Origin: Bacteroidota bacterium
GTDB taxonomy: Bacteria > Bacteroidota > Bacteroidia > Flavobacteriales_D > Sanyastnellaceae
Length of the DNA stretch: 64,000 nt
NCBI GenBank assembly: GCA_027622975.1
Contig: JAQBVN010000008.1
Location: forward strand, 31,816 to 95,815
Direction: 5' to 3'
The translations under genes were made by a program, and so were the position numbers. The notes under the pieces are model-generated. The model did not search any database, had not been told where the DNA came from, and saw nothing but the letters and a program-made list of their open reading frames with translations. Numbering within the stretch: the first letter of the stretch is position 1; each line of letters opens with the position of its first letter. This document shows, piece after piece, positions 8,729 through 16,956 of the stretch.

Positions 8729-9637
8729 ATGAAATCTCAAATCAAGATAGCCATCACAGGCGCTTCTGGATTGTTGGGGCGAGCCATGGTTGATCACTTC
8801 GCTACCCGAGGCCATCAGATTTGGACAATCGGCCGCGGAAAGACCTCTTCCCCCCTGGCGACGGGCCATATTCCGTGGGACCCAGCCCAAGGGATGCTCG
8901 AGTCTGATGGGTTGAAAACCATGGACGTCGTGATTCACCTTGCCGGCGCCAATGTGGGACAGCGCTGGACAGCTCGACATCGCCGAGCCATCTTGGAGAG
9001 CCGAGTCCTTGGAACGCGGCTTTTGATGCATGCTCTGAAAGAACAAGACTTCAGAGGCACCCTCCTTTGTGCATCGGCCGTTGGGCTGTTTGGGGACAGC
9101 GACATGCTTCATGTCGAACGGGATGAGGCCGGTACAGGATTCTTGGCCGATGTGGTGAAAGCATGGGAACAAGAAATGACTTGGGATGATCCCCTTGATT
9201 TTCGCGTTGTGGGACTGCGCCTAGGTGTGGTGCTCTCCCCGGATGGAGGGTCTCTTCAACGCATGAAACCCATCTACCGATGCGGACTTGGTGCACCCTT
9301 GGGAACAGGAATGCAATGGATGAGTTGGATTCACATCGACGATGCCGTGGGAGCCTTTGACTGGTGCTTGCAGCAAACCCATCTCCGAGGCCCTGTGCAT
9401 GTGGTGGCACCCCAACCTGTTCAAAACCGGAACTTCTCAAAGGCCCTCGCCCGGGTCTTGGGGAGTCCTCATGTGGCACCTCGGGTCCCATCTTGGGTCC
9501 TTCGAATGATGCTGGGCGATCTGGCTGATGTCGTTTTGCACTCTCAACGGGTCTCACCCAGCCTTTTGGAACAATCGGGGTTCATCTGGAGACATCCCGA
9601 TTTGGAAGGAGCCTTGAAAGATTGTCTCTGCCCCTGA
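8729..9637 (+). CDS. TIGR01777 family (YfcH-like) NAD(P)-dependent epimerase/dehydratase
   Basis: 302 aa short-chain-dehydrogenase-like protein. The N-terminus IKIAITGASGLLGRAMVDHF is the Rossmann dinucleotide-binding loop (TGASGLLG). It is followed by VVIHLAGANV and RWTARHRRAILESRVLGTRLL, hallmarks of the TIGR01777/YfcH family. SAVGLFGD and the C-terminal DUF1731-like segment (VPSWVLRMMLGDLADVVLHSQRVSP) complete the family pattern. The biochemical substrate is unknown for most members; a sugar-nucleotide role is often assumed but not shown. The start is the ATG that begins just before the Rossmann strand; upstream codons in the same frame overlap the divergent secreted-protein gene. Only about 35 bp separate the two divergent start codons. 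Confidence 0.87.
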   Translation: MKSQIKIAITGASGLLGRAMVDHFATRGHQIWTIGRGKTSSPLATGHIPWDPAQGMLESDGLKTMDVVIHLAGANVGQRWTARHRRAILESRVLGTRLLMHALKEQDFRGTLLCASAVGLFGDSDMLHVERDEAGTGFLADVVKAWEQEMTWDDPLDFRVVGLRLGVVLSPDGGSLQRMKPIYRCGLGAPLGTGMQWMSWIHIDDAVGAFDWCLQQTHLRGPVHVVAPQPVQNRNFSKALARVLGSPHVAPRVPSWVLRMMLGDLADVVLHSQRVSPSLLEQSGFIWRHPDLEGALKDCLCP

Positions 9638-9705
9638 GCATTGCGGGTCATGTGGGTCCATCGTGCCTCCTCGAGAAAGGGATTAGCGCTCCCAACAGAA
9701 AATAA

Positions 9706-9729
9706 AAAGGGCCTCCGAAGAGGCCCTTT
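9706..9729. terminator. Bidirectional rho-independent terminator
   Basis: A perfect 10-bp stem, AAAGGGCCTC / GAGGCCCTTT, around a CGAA loop. It lies between two convergent genes (epimerase ending 9637, FAS1 protein ending 9771). The A-rich left flank serves as the T tract for the minus strand. Confidence 0.8.
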
Positions 9730-9770
9730 CTCATGCTGAAATGCGGCGAAAGACTCGCCACAGACGAGCA

Positions 9771-11645
9771 TCACTTCACCACGAGCTTTTGTGTCATATG
9801 CATGGATCCTTGGCTCCATTCTACAAAATACACTCCCGAAGTCCACCCTTGGACATCCAAGGTTTGGGCTCCTTGAGGCAACGTTGCCAACACCCGACCG
9901 GTCATGTCTCGAACGAGAACCACCGCGGTCGAAGGAACGTTCATCAAGCGCACTTGGCCCTGAGCAGGGTTAGGTGCCAACGTCCACGCGACGTTCATCT
10001 CTTGGACATCATCCGTCGGAGGCAACAACACAGCATCAATCACGTGAACCACGCCGTTGTCAGCTGTCAAATCTGCAACCGTCACGAGTGCTGTGCCATT
10101 GATGATGACACCTTCGGCCGTGATGTTGATCGTGATGTCTTGACCGTTCAGAGTCGTGACTGTCATGCCATCGCTCAAGTCGGTGCTCATGACTGTGCCG
10201 CTGGCGACATGGTAAAGCAGAATTCCGGCTAAATCCGGATTCGCCAACAAATCCTCAGCCGTCACCTCCAGCGTTTCGAACAATGTGGTGAAGGCCGCGT
10301 CCGTCGGGGCAAAGACCGTGAACGGACCTTCGCCTTCGAGGTTGACATCGAGACCAGCCGCGACGACAGCCAATTCCAGGACCGTGTGGTCCTCGCTGTT
10401 GGTGATGATGTCTGCAACTGTTGTGGTCTGAGGTGGTGCTGGCAACAAAACTGCATCAATCACGTGAACCACGCCGTTGTCGGCTGTCAAATCCGCAACC
10501 GTCACGAGTGCCGTGCCGTTGATCACAACGCCTTCTGCCGTGATGTTGAGCGTGATGTCCTGACCATTGAGCATGGTCACCATCATACCGTCGGTGATGT
10601 CTCCACTCATCACACTCCCTGCCGCAGCGTGGTAAGTCAACACCACTTCGAGCATCGGGCTCGCCAAGAACATCTCCAAAGTCACGCCCAACCCTTCGAG
10701 CGCCGTTTCAAGCGCGTCATTCGTCGGAGCGAAAACCGTGAAAGGTCCTTCACCGGCGAGATCATCGTCAAGACCCGCTGCCACGACAGCCTGAGCGAGG
10801 TACGTGTGTTCTGGGCTTCCCGCAATGATGTCGACTACAGTATTCGTCTGAGGCGCTGCAGGCAACAAAACCGCATCAATCACGTGAACCACGCCGTTGT
10901 CAGCCACAATGTCCGCCACAATCACTTGGGCATTGTTCACAAACACGCCATCCGCTGTGATCGTGATGGTGACGTCCTCACCGAGCAAGGTCGTGATGAC
11001 CTGGCCGTCGCTCAAATCAGCACTCATCGCCAAGCCCGCCACAACGTGGTAGCTCAAAATGTCTCCCAAGGTGGGCAATGCCAAAAGTTGTTCCGCTGTG
11101 ATGCCCAGAGCAGTGGTCAATACCGTGATGGCCGAATCCGTGGGCGCAAACACCGTAAAGGGGCCTTCACCGCTCAACGCATCCACCAAGCCAGCAGCGA
11201 CCACTGCTGCTTCGAGCAAGGTGTGGTCTGGGCTGTCCACAATGATGTCAACCACAGTTGTGTCAGACACAACCACGGGGTTGACCGTGATGGAGGCCAC
11301 CATGCCATTCAAGGCATGCTGTCCAACGCTGCAATCGTAGTTGTAGGTTCCAGGCACATCAAAAGTGACTGTGCCCATGCATACACCTGACGCCATGCCG
11401 GACACGACAGGCAGGTAAAACTCTGCCGGGTTGCCAAAATTCTCACCTGAGATGGTGCTGGCAATGCCGTTTACATCGTGGTTTCCGGCAAAATTGATGA
11501 ATGCCACACTCTCTCCTTGGTTGATCACAAGATCTGAGGGTGTGTATGAAAAGCTCTGGACGTTGATCGTATGGTCAGCTTCACATTGCGCGATGGCCAA
11601 GGGAGCGAGAAGCATACCCAAAGCCCAAATGAACATGTGTTTCAT
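9771..11645 (-). CDS. Secreted cupredoxin-FAS1(x3) protein with T9SS-type sorting domain
   Basis: 624 aa. A signal peptide (MFIWALGMLLAPLAIAQ) precedes a cupredoxin-like domain (about 20-120). Its likely type-1 copper ligands are His in GNHDVNG, Cys and His in NYDCSVGQH, and Met in LNGM. Three fasciclin (FAS1) domains of about 140 residues each follow. Each contains an HT.LE.AVVAAGL-like helix, GEGPFTVFAPT, and NGVVHVIDAVLLP. The C-terminus (LAPNPAQGQVRL...GVYFVEW...TQKLVVK) is a typical type-A Por-secretion/T9SS sorting domain, so the protein is probably exported and surface-attached. FAS1 domains usually mediate adhesion. At DNA level the FAS1 units repeat with an exact 420-bp period, which points to internal duplication. 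It converges with the epimerase gene across a shared terminator. Confidence 0.9.
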   Translation of the reverse strand: MKHMFIWALGMLLAPLAIAQCEADHTINVQSFSYTPSDLVINQGESVAFINFAGNHDVNGIASTISGENFGNPAEFYLPVVSGMASGVCMGTVTFDVPGTYNYDCSVGQHALNGMVASITVNPVVVSDTTVVDIIVDSPDHTLLEAAVVAAGLVDALSGEGPFTVFAPTDSAITVLTTALGITAEQLLALPTLGDILSYHVVAGLAMSADLSDGQVITTLLGEDVTITITADGVFVNNAQVIVADIVADNGVVHVIDAVLLPAAPQTNTVVDIIAGSPEHTYLAQAVVAAGLDDDLAGEGPFTVFAPTNDALETALEGLGVTLEMFLASPMLEVVLTYHAAAGSVMSGDITDGMMVTMLNGQDITLNITAEGVVINGTALVTVADLTADNGVVHVIDAVLLPAPPQTTTVADIITNSEDHTVLELAVVAAGLDVNLEGEGPFTVFAPTDAAFTTLFETLEVTAEDLLANPDLAGILLYHVASGTVMSTDLSDGMTVTTLNGQDITINITAEGVIINGTALVTVADLTADNGVVHVIDAVLLPPTDDVQEMNVAWTLAPNPAQGQVRLMNVPSTAVVLVRDMTGRVLATLPQGAQTLDVQGWTSGVYFVEWSQGSMHMTQKLVVK

Positions 11646-11817
11646 GAAACAGGGTTTGAAGGTTGATGACCTGACAACACTCTAAGGCTGGGAATGTTCT
11701 TCTTTGATTTTTTTTTGACCCCATTGAACCACGTTCCTCAAAGAGTGTTGTGAGGTTGTGGTGTTCAAAACCACGAGATCGTAAGGTGTTTTGATCCAAC
11801 TCATTTGGAACAAAGGG

Positions 11818-11840
11818 CGGCCCACTTCGGTGGGCCGTTT
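11818..11840 (+). terminator. GC-rich hairpin, possible terminator with no obvious upstream gene
   Basis: CGGCCCAC / GTGGGCCG, 8 bp, closed by a TTCG tetraloop and followed by TTT. It lies 34 nt before the photolyase start. On the plus strand no coding gene precedes it: the next feature leftward is the start of the minus-strand FAS1 gene. It may end a short transcript or act in the photolyase leader. The T tract is short. Confidence 0.5.
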
Positions 11841-11873
11841 CCTTGACCAATGTTGAGGGCAACCCTCCATCAC

Positions 11874-13220
11874 ATGAACTTTGAAGATGCAGCCATGACC
11901 CTCCCTCCCTCTCTTTGTTCAGGTCCCATTGCCATTCACTGGTTTCGGCGTGACTTGAGGTGGCAGGATAACCGTGCGCTTCATGCCGCGCTTCAATCGG
12001 ACCTTCCCGTGGTCCCCATCTTCATTTTTGACCGTCACATTTTGGAGCGACTTGAAGGACCCGAAGACCGTCGGGTGCAATTCCTTCACGACCGCTTGGA
12101 CCAACTCCGCTTGCACGTCCAAGGATGGAGCGATGTGTGGGTTGTACACTCCACACCCGAAGAGGTCATGACCGCCTTGGCGGAACAGGCGGATGTCAAG
12201 GCTGTGTATGCCAACGAGGATTATGAACCATATGCCGTCAAACGAGACCACAAGGTGGCCAATTTTTGGGAGGAGCGCGGCGTACCTTTTCATCGTTTCA
12301 AGGACCATGTAATCAAAGCACCGGGTGAGGTACTCAAGCCTGACGGCACGCCTTACACTGTGTTCACTCCGTTCAGCCGTCGTTGGCAGGCTGAGGTCCG
12401 CGCCGACGATGTCGCTCCCGCCCCATCGGAACACCACCTTGGCAATCTTCACCGATTCAGTGCTCCACCCACGCCTGCCTTGACTGATTTGGGATTTTCC
12501 GCCATCAAGGTCTCGTTTCCCGATCCGCACATCGACGCCAAGGTGTTGGCATCCTACGCCGAACGGAGAGACCTCCCTGCCATCTCTGGGACATCGCGCA
12601 TCAGTGTTCACCTTCGCTTTGGAACCCTCAGTGTAAGAGAAGCCTACGCCCAAGGAATCAAGCACAGCGATAAATGGGTGACCGAACTGGTTTGGAGAGA
12701 GTTCTACCAAGCCATCATGGCTGCCTTTCCACACAGCATGGAAAGCGCGTTCAAGCCTGCCTATGACAGGGTGCCGTGGCGGCATGATGGGGAGCAATTC
12801 GAGGCTTGGAAAGAAGGCCAAACAGGCTATCCTCTCGTGGATGCAGGCATGCGGGAGTTGAAACACACGGGATTCATGCACAACCGTGTCCGGATGGTCG
12901 TGGCTTCTTTTCTGTGCAAGCATTTGTTGCTGGATTGGCGATTGGGCGAGCGTCATTTTGCCGCCCAATTGCTCGATTTTGAACTTGCGAGCAATGTGGG
13001 CGGCTGGCAATGGGCAGCCGGAACTGGATGCGATGCTGCTCCCTATTTTCGGGTCTTCAACCCCACCTCACAGTGGACCAAATTCGACCCCAAAAGCGAC
13101 TATGTTCGCCGGTGGGTCCCCGAGTTTGAAAGCCTCTCATACGCTCGCCCCATTGTCGACCATGCCTTTGCGCGTCAACGAGCCATAGACACCTACAAAC
13201 AAGCGTTGACTTCCGAGTGA
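11874..13220 (+). CDS. phr: Deoxyribodipyrimidine photolyase (cryptochrome/photolyase family)
   Basis: 448 aa flavoprotein that uses blue light to split cyclobutane pyrimidine dimers. The N-terminal antenna domain opens with IHWFRRDLRWQDNRAL and contains VYANEDYEPYAVKRD. The C-terminal FAD-binding helical domain has TGYPLVDAGMRELKHTGFMHNR, then WRLGERHFAAQLLDFE, then the family signature GGWQWAAGTGCDAAPYFRVFNP. Length and motif order match class I CPD photolyases. Start choice is uncertain: ATG at 11874 or 11895; neither has a clear ribosome-binding site. The CoA-transferase gene begins 21 nt downstream, with its own -7-like box, so they may be transcribed together or separately. A photosensory cryptochrome function cannot be excluded from sequence alone. 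Confidence 0.9.
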   Translation: MNFEDAAMTLPPSLCSGPIAIHWFRRDLRWQDNRALHAALQSDLPVVPIFIFDRHILERLEGPEDRRVQFLHDRLDQLRLHVQGWSDVWVVHSTPEEVMTALAEQADVKAVYANEDYEPYAVKRDHKVANFWEERGVPFHRFKDHVIKAPGEVLKPDGTPYTVFTPFSRRWQAEVRADDVAPAPSEHHLGNLHRFSAPPTPALTDLGFSAIKVSFPDPHIDAKVLASYAERRDLPAISGTSRISVHLRFGTLSVREAYAQGIKHSDKWVTELVWREFYQAIMAAFPHSMESAFKPAYDRVPWRHDGEQFEAWKEGQTGYPLVDAGMRELKHTGFMHNRVRMVVASFLCKHLLLDWRLGERHFAAQLLDFELASNVGGWQWAAGTGCDAAPYFRVFNPTSQWTKFDPKSDYVRRWVPEFESLSYARPIVDHAFARQRAIDTYKQALTSE

Positions 13221-13229
13221 ACCAAGGCG

Positions 13230-13237
13230 TACCTTGG
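13230..13237 (+). promoter_or_regulatory. Candidate -7 element, TACCTTGG, 4 nt before a start codon
   Basis: TACCTTGG ends 4 nt before the ATG at 13242. It is one mismatch from the Bacteroidota TAnnTTTG element and shares its position with boxes before other genes in this window. If used, the mRNA would be leaderless. Confidence 0.3.
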
Positions 13238-13241
13238 ACCC

Positions 13242-14303
13242 ATGCAGGGAATGTTTCAGGGTTTGAAAGTCTTGGACCTGTCCACCGTGTTGGCAGGGCC
13301 ACTTGCCGGGACATTCCTGGCTGAAGGAGGTGCCAGGGTACTCAAAATTGAACCCCCTACTGGGGATGTAACACACACCTGGAAATCAAGCTCAGAGAAC
13401 CACGTTGGCACCTCTGCCTACTACGAATCAGCCAATGAAGGAAAAGAAGTCTTTCGGGTGGATTTGAAAACTCCCCAAGGTCAGAGTTGGCTCAAGCACG
13501 AGCTCGAAGACACCGACGTCTTGATCCAAAACATGAAATGGAGGGATCTTCAAAGCATGGGGTTGATGCCCGATGCTCTAGCCCGTGATTTCCCGAAGTT
13601 GGTTCATGCGCGCCTCGTGGGCTACGAATGGGACACCGACCGATTGGCCTACGACGTCGTGGTTCAAGCTGAAACCGGATTCATGGCCATGAATGGCCAT
13701 GCAGAGACTCCCCCTTGCCGTCTGCCCGTGGCCTTGATGGACATCTTGGCCTCACACCAGTTGCGATGTGCCGTGTTGACGGGACTCTGGAAACGTGCGG
13801 AAGGCTCCGGGGGATGCTATGCCGAAGTCAGTTTGTTGGGTTCTGGCCTGACCGCCTTGGCCAACCAAGGGACAGCCGTGTTGATGAACCAAGCCCGCCC
13901 CCAAAGAATGGGGTCGCAACATCCCCACATCGCTCCCTATGGAGATTTGCTACCCACCTTGGACGGGGATGTGGTTTTGGCTGTGGGGAGCGATGTTCAG
14001 TTCCTGCACCTTTGTGAGGTCCTTGGATTGGACGAATTGGCCCACGATGCCAAATACAAGGACAACACGCGCAGGCTCGAGCATCGGGCGCAGCTCATGG
14101 CCGTGTTGTCCGAGGCTTCCAAATCTCTGTCTCGCCCGGACCTATTGAAGGCCCTGCACAAGGCCAAAGTGCCTGCTGGCGCCGTGTTCAATGTGGATGA
14201 AGCGCTGAATCAACCCCACGTTCAAGAGGCCTACGTGGTGGGAAAACCAGGTCGACGCAAACTGAAAACCTCAGCCTTCCAGCTGCACCATTTGTTGCCC
14301 TGA
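13242..14303 (+). CDS. CaiB/BaiF family (type III) CoA-transferase
   Basis: 353 aa. The start FQGLKVLDLSTVLAGPLAGTFLAEGGARVLKIEPP is the typical N-terminal fold of type III CoA-transferases such as formyl-CoA transferase and CaiB. The catalytic Asp that forms the acyl-enzyme anhydride is probably D167 (PVALMDILASHQ), the expected place. The C-terminus has LLKALHKAKVPAGAVFNVDEALNQPHV. The protein is shorter than the usual 380-430 aa, with a small C-terminal portion. The substrate cannot be assigned; neighbours give no pathway. It ends just before a tandem-repeat intergenic region and converges with a lytic transglycosylase gene. Confidence 0.85.
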   Translation: MQGMFQGLKVLDLSTVLAGPLAGTFLAEGGARVLKIEPPTGDVTHTWKSSSENHVGTSAYYESANEGKEVFRVDLKTPQGQSWLKHELEDTDVLIQNMKWRDLQSMGLMPDALARDFPKLVHARLVGYEWDTDRLAYDVVVQAETGFMAMNGHAETPPCRLPVALMDILASHQLRCAVLTGLWKRAEGSGGCYAEVSLLGSGLTALANQGTAVLMNQARPQRMGSQHPHIAPYGDLLPTLDGDVVLAVGSDVQFLHLCEVLGLDELAHDAKYKDNTRRLEHRAQLMAVLSEASKSLSRPDLLKALHKAKVPAGAVFNVDEALNQPHVQEAYVVGKPGRRKLKTSAFQLHHLLP

Positions 14304-14315
14304 GAAAGAATCCTT

Positions 14316-14391
14316 GGCTCCAACCTCGGCTCCAACCTCGGCTCCAACCTCGGCTCCAACCTCGGCTCCGAAACAAAGGCTCCGAAACAGA
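14316..14391. repeat. Tandem 12-mer array with diverged 14-mer extension
   Basis: Four exact copies of GGCTCCAACCTC (14316-14363) are followed by two copies of GGCTCCGAAACARA (14364-14391) and a partial further copy. The array lies in the 122-bp gap between two convergent genes. It shows no hairpin spacing or CRISPR structure. Confidence 0.85.
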
Positions 14392-14425
14392 GGCTCCAAC
14401 CCTTTGCGATCGCCTTTCTTGTTCC

Positions 14426-15364
14426 TTACGGTTGGACTGGAATCCTGACCTCGTACCGTTTCCCCGTGGGAACCTCGAGGTAGTCCTTGCGCATCCAAGG
14501 ATTGAAAGCCTTCAGCTCTCGAAGAGTGGTGTGATGGTCTAAAGCAAACGTCGACAAATCAGTCACAGAGGTCGTCACGTCTACTTTGTCGTACACCAAA
14601 GGACTGTAGACATCCTTGGACGACAAATGAAAACCATATCGCTCTGGAGTTTCCATCACCTCCCTCAATGCAAGCAGGCGATACACATACCGCGCCGTTT
14701 CAGAATTGAGATGAAGATCCCAGTACGTTTGGACGTGCTGATCATCCAATGCATTTTCCACCCCTGCCTGCCCCATGTTGTACGAAGCGGCAGCCAGCAC
14801 CCAACTTCCAAAGCGCGCTTGGGCCTTTTTGAGATATGCACATGCGGCTCGCGTGGATTTTTCAACGTGATAACGCTCATCGACTGTGCCTGACACTTCC
14901 AATCCAAACTCTGGCGCAGTTCCTTTCATGAACTGCCAAAACCCCGTAGCACCCGCAGAACTCACGGCTTGGCTCAACCCACTTTCAATGACTGCGAGGT
15001 ATTTGAAATCCTCGGGCACCCCTTCCTCAGCCAAAATCGGCTCAATCACAGGAAACCAACGCGATGCACGCTTCAAGTACAGAATGGTGGAACTGTGACG
15101 GTAGGTGTTGACCACCAGCTCCATGTCCAATGCTTCACGGACCCCAAAATCATGCATGGGGACGGGTTCTCCAAACAACGTCAATTCTCCCGGCACCGCG
15201 GGCGCGATCACTGGTGCATGACGGGGTGTGACGACGGCAAACTCAGGAACCTTGCTGGCCTCGGTGGTGTTGGCTGTCCATGCCATCATTCCACCGAGGA
15301 TTGCGATTGTTCCAACAAACTTCCAACCCAGTGAGGATTGAGCAGGGGTATTCAATGCATCCAT
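14426..15364 (-). CDS. Lytic murein transglycosylase (MltD-like, SLT domain)
   Basis: 312 aa. A signal-anchor (FVGTIAILGGMMAW) precedes a periplasmic SLT domain. The catalytic Glu is E127 in YLAVIESGLSQAVSSAGATG. The domain continues with GFWQFMKGTAPEFGL, YHVEKSTRAACAYLKK and LAAASYNMG, the family motifs. It cleaves the MurNAc-GlcNAc bond of peptidoglycan with 1,6-anhydro formation. The short C-terminal region (TTLRELKAFNPWMRKDYLEVPTGKRYEV) looks like a single degenerate LysM-type unit, fewer than in MltD. A 112-bp gap separates its start from the rfbC stop upstream, so it may have its own promoter. Confidence 0.86.
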   Translation of the reverse strand: MDALNTPAQSSLGWKFVGTIAILGGMMAWTANTTEASKVPEFAVVTPRHAPVIAPAVPGELTLFGEPVPMHDFGVREALDMELVVNTYRHSSTILYLKRASRWFPVIEPILAEEGVPEDFKYLAVIESGLSQAVSSAGATGFWQFMKGTAPEFGLEVSGTVDERYHVEKSTRAACAYLKKAQARFGSWVLAAASYNMGQAGVENALDDQHVQTYWDLHLNSETARYVYRLLALREVMETPERYGFHLSSKDVYSPLVYDKVDVTTSVTDLSTFALDHHTTLRELKAFNPWMRKDYLEVPTGKRYEVRIPVQP

Positions 15365-15476
15365 CAGACCTCAAATGTCAACGTCATCCACCCCGTTTGG
15401 GCTGTGCTTCTCACAGACTTTCAACAGCCGATGACGCACAACTCCAGTTGCAATTCAACCACGAATTGACAGGGGG

Positions 15477-16022
15477 TCAAAATGGAGATTGAAAGTCCAA
15501 AAATCCGGGAGCCGCCGCATCCTTGACACTCAATGACGGTTCCGTCGTCCCCCAATCAATGGCGAGGTTTGGATCATCCCAACGCAGAGCGCCTTCTGCT
15601 GTGGGCTCGTACAGTCCCGTGCACAGGTAGTGAAAGATGGTTTGGTCTTCGAGCGCCAAAAATCCGTGCCCAAATCCCGGGGGAATCCAATATTGCCAAC
15701 CCTCCTCGCCGGACAACCGCACAGCGTGGTGCTGTCCGTACGTGGGGCTGTCCTTCCGGAGGTCCACCGCCACATCCAAGACTGAACCACTCACCACCCG
15801 GACCAATTTGCCTTGCTCATGAGGTGGGGCTTGAAAATGCAGCCCCCGTAGCACCCCCTTCGAGGAACGACTTTCGTTGGCCTGCACAAATTGCACCTCG
15901 GATCCAACGGCCTGATTGAACAGGGTTTGATTCCACGTCTCAGAAAAGCTTCCACGGCTGTCACCAAACACCCTTGGCTTCACCAAGAGCAGTCCGGCAA
16001 TGGGGAGTTGTTGAATTTCCAT
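15477..16022 (-). CDS. rfbC: dTDP-4-dehydrorhamnose 3,5-epimerase
   Basis: 181 aa cupin-fold enzyme, normal length for RmlC. It converts dTDP-4-keto-6-deoxyglucose to dTDP-4-keto-L-rhamnose for surface polysaccharide. Seen: GDSRGSFSETW near the N-terminus, the catalytic His in SSKGVLRGLHFQ (about H62), the DVAVDLRKDSPTYG strand, and the FHYLCTGLYEP segment with the catalytic Tyr (about Y132 or Y138). The other rml genes are not adjacent. It follows the polysaccharide export gene by 113 bp on the same strand, which supports a polysaccharide role. Confidence 0.93.
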   Translation of the reverse strand: MEIQQLPIAGLLLVKPRVFGDSRGSFSETWNQTLFNQAVGSEVQFVQANESRSSKGVLRGLHFQAPPHEQGKLVRVVSGSVLDVAVDLRKDSPTYGQHHAVRLSGEEGWQYWIPPGFGHGFLALEDQTIFHYLCTGLYEPTAEGALRWDDPNLAIDWGTTEPSLSVKDAAAPGFLDFQSPF

Positions 16023-16135
16023 GGCTCAATCAGCGTCACAATGCGATGGCTTCCGACGACACCCGCGATCTTGACTCCCAGGCAGAGGGATGCATCGCAC
16101 AAGCGCACTCAAAGCCTGGAGACCGACCTCTCTTC

Positions 16136-16927
16136 TCATTGGGAAACCAACACTTGGTAGGTCAACCACAAGGAAGTGAACGTGGTGATGAGCTGCGCCA
16201 CAGGGGCGACATCACTCAAGACCTCCCGGACAATCTGGGGATTGGATTCGACGTAGATGATGTCATTCGCTTGGACCACGGTTCGGGCTGCCCTCATCCC
16301 TTCGATGGTGCTCAGGTCCATGGAAAAAATTTGGTTGTCATCCTCGACTTGGCGAATCAACTTCACCCGGCTAGAGCGACCTCTTTGGCGGATCCCGCCG
16401 GCCTGGGCCAACACTTCGACCACAGTTGTATTTTGATTCTCCAGTGTGATCACCGCCGCCTGTCCGGCCTCTCCTGGGAACACCAGGACTCGGTTGTTCA
16501 CCACGGCAATCAAGGCATAAGGATCAACATATTCGGCAGCGTATGCTTCTTGAACCCTTTCCTCGGCCTCTTCCATCGTCAAGCCCTCCAGCAACACCGG
16601 ACCGACCTCCGGCAAATCCACTGTCCCGTTGGGCTCCACCCGATACACCACCCCGCCACGTTGCTGTTGTTGTAGCATTTGCTGTCCCCCTCCTTCCTCG
16701 AGCGCCCCAGCCGTCATGGCCATCAGGCGCTGTCCCTTGTTGGAATAAAGTTGCACGGTCAAACGATCGTTTGGCGCGATTGTGTACTCTACACCTTGTG
16801 CCTTGGACAAATCATCGAAGACAAATTCGGCCGAGGTTTTGAACATCAAATCACGGTTGACGTTGCATCCTGCCAACAGAGCACCTAGCACCGAAAGCAG
16901 CACAATGGGAACGACGTTTCTCATCAT
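16136..16927 (-). CDS. Polysaccharide biosynthesis/export lipoprotein (Wza/BexD-like)
   Basis: 263 aa outer-membrane lipoprotein. The signal peptide ends in a lipobox (LGALLAGC, Cys about residue 21). The Poly_export domain (about 48-140) has YTIAPNDRLTVQLYSNKG and VEPNGTVDLPEVGPVLLEGLTMEEAEERVQ. An SLBB-like second domain (VLVFPGEAGQAAVITLENQNTTVVEVLAQAGGI) follows, with a C-terminal hydrophobic segment. A Gln-rich insertion lies near residues 80-90. Members form the outer-membrane channel for capsule or exopolysaccharide. The inner-membrane Wzc-like partner is not in the window. A TACCTTCG box ends 5 nt before the ATG. Confidence 0.87.
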   Translation of the reverse strand: MMRNVVPIVLLSVLGALLAGCNVNRDLMFKTSAEFVFDDLSKAQGVEYTIAPNDRLTVQLYSNKGQRLMAMTAGALEEGGGQQMLQQQQRGGVVYRVEPNGTVDLPEVGPVLLEGLTMEEAEERVQEAYAAEYVDPYALIAVVNNRVLVFPGEAGQAAVITLENQNTTVVEVLAQAGGIRQRGRSSRVKLIRQVEDDNQIFSMDLSTIEGMRAARTVVQANDIIYVESNPQIVREVLSDVAPVAQLITTFTSLWLTYQVLVSQ

Positions 16928-16932
16928 GTGCC

Positions 16933-16952
16933 CGAAGGTACGGCTATCTTCG
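16933..16952. promoter_or_regulatory. Back-to-back -7 elements for divergent polysaccharide-export and GNAT genes
   Basis: TACCTTCG (minus strand, 16933-16940) ends 5 nt before the export-gene ATG. TATCTTCG (plus strand, 16945-16952) ends 4 nt before the GTG of the acetyltransferase gene. The layout copies the pair at 2168-2189, sharing GCCCGAAGGTACG. Both would give leaderless or nearly leaderless messages. Confidence 0.45.
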
Positions 16953-16956
16953 CGCT

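Noticed and set aside
10386..11390. Open frame of about 334 codons on the plus strand inside the FAS1 gene
   Set aside because: Its repeats merely mirror the 420-bp FAS1 repeats of the opposite strand; no signal or domain.
11919..13010. Open frame of about 363 codons on the minus strand inside the photolyase gene
   Set aside because: Antisense shadow; the photolyase translation has every family motif.
14316..14391. CRISPR-like array
   Set aside because: Units are contiguous with no spacers, and no cas gene is in the window.
14271..14498. Minus-strand frame with an EVGAEVGAEVGA repeat
   Set aside because: It is a translation of the 12-bp intergenic array and overlaps the ends of two real genes.
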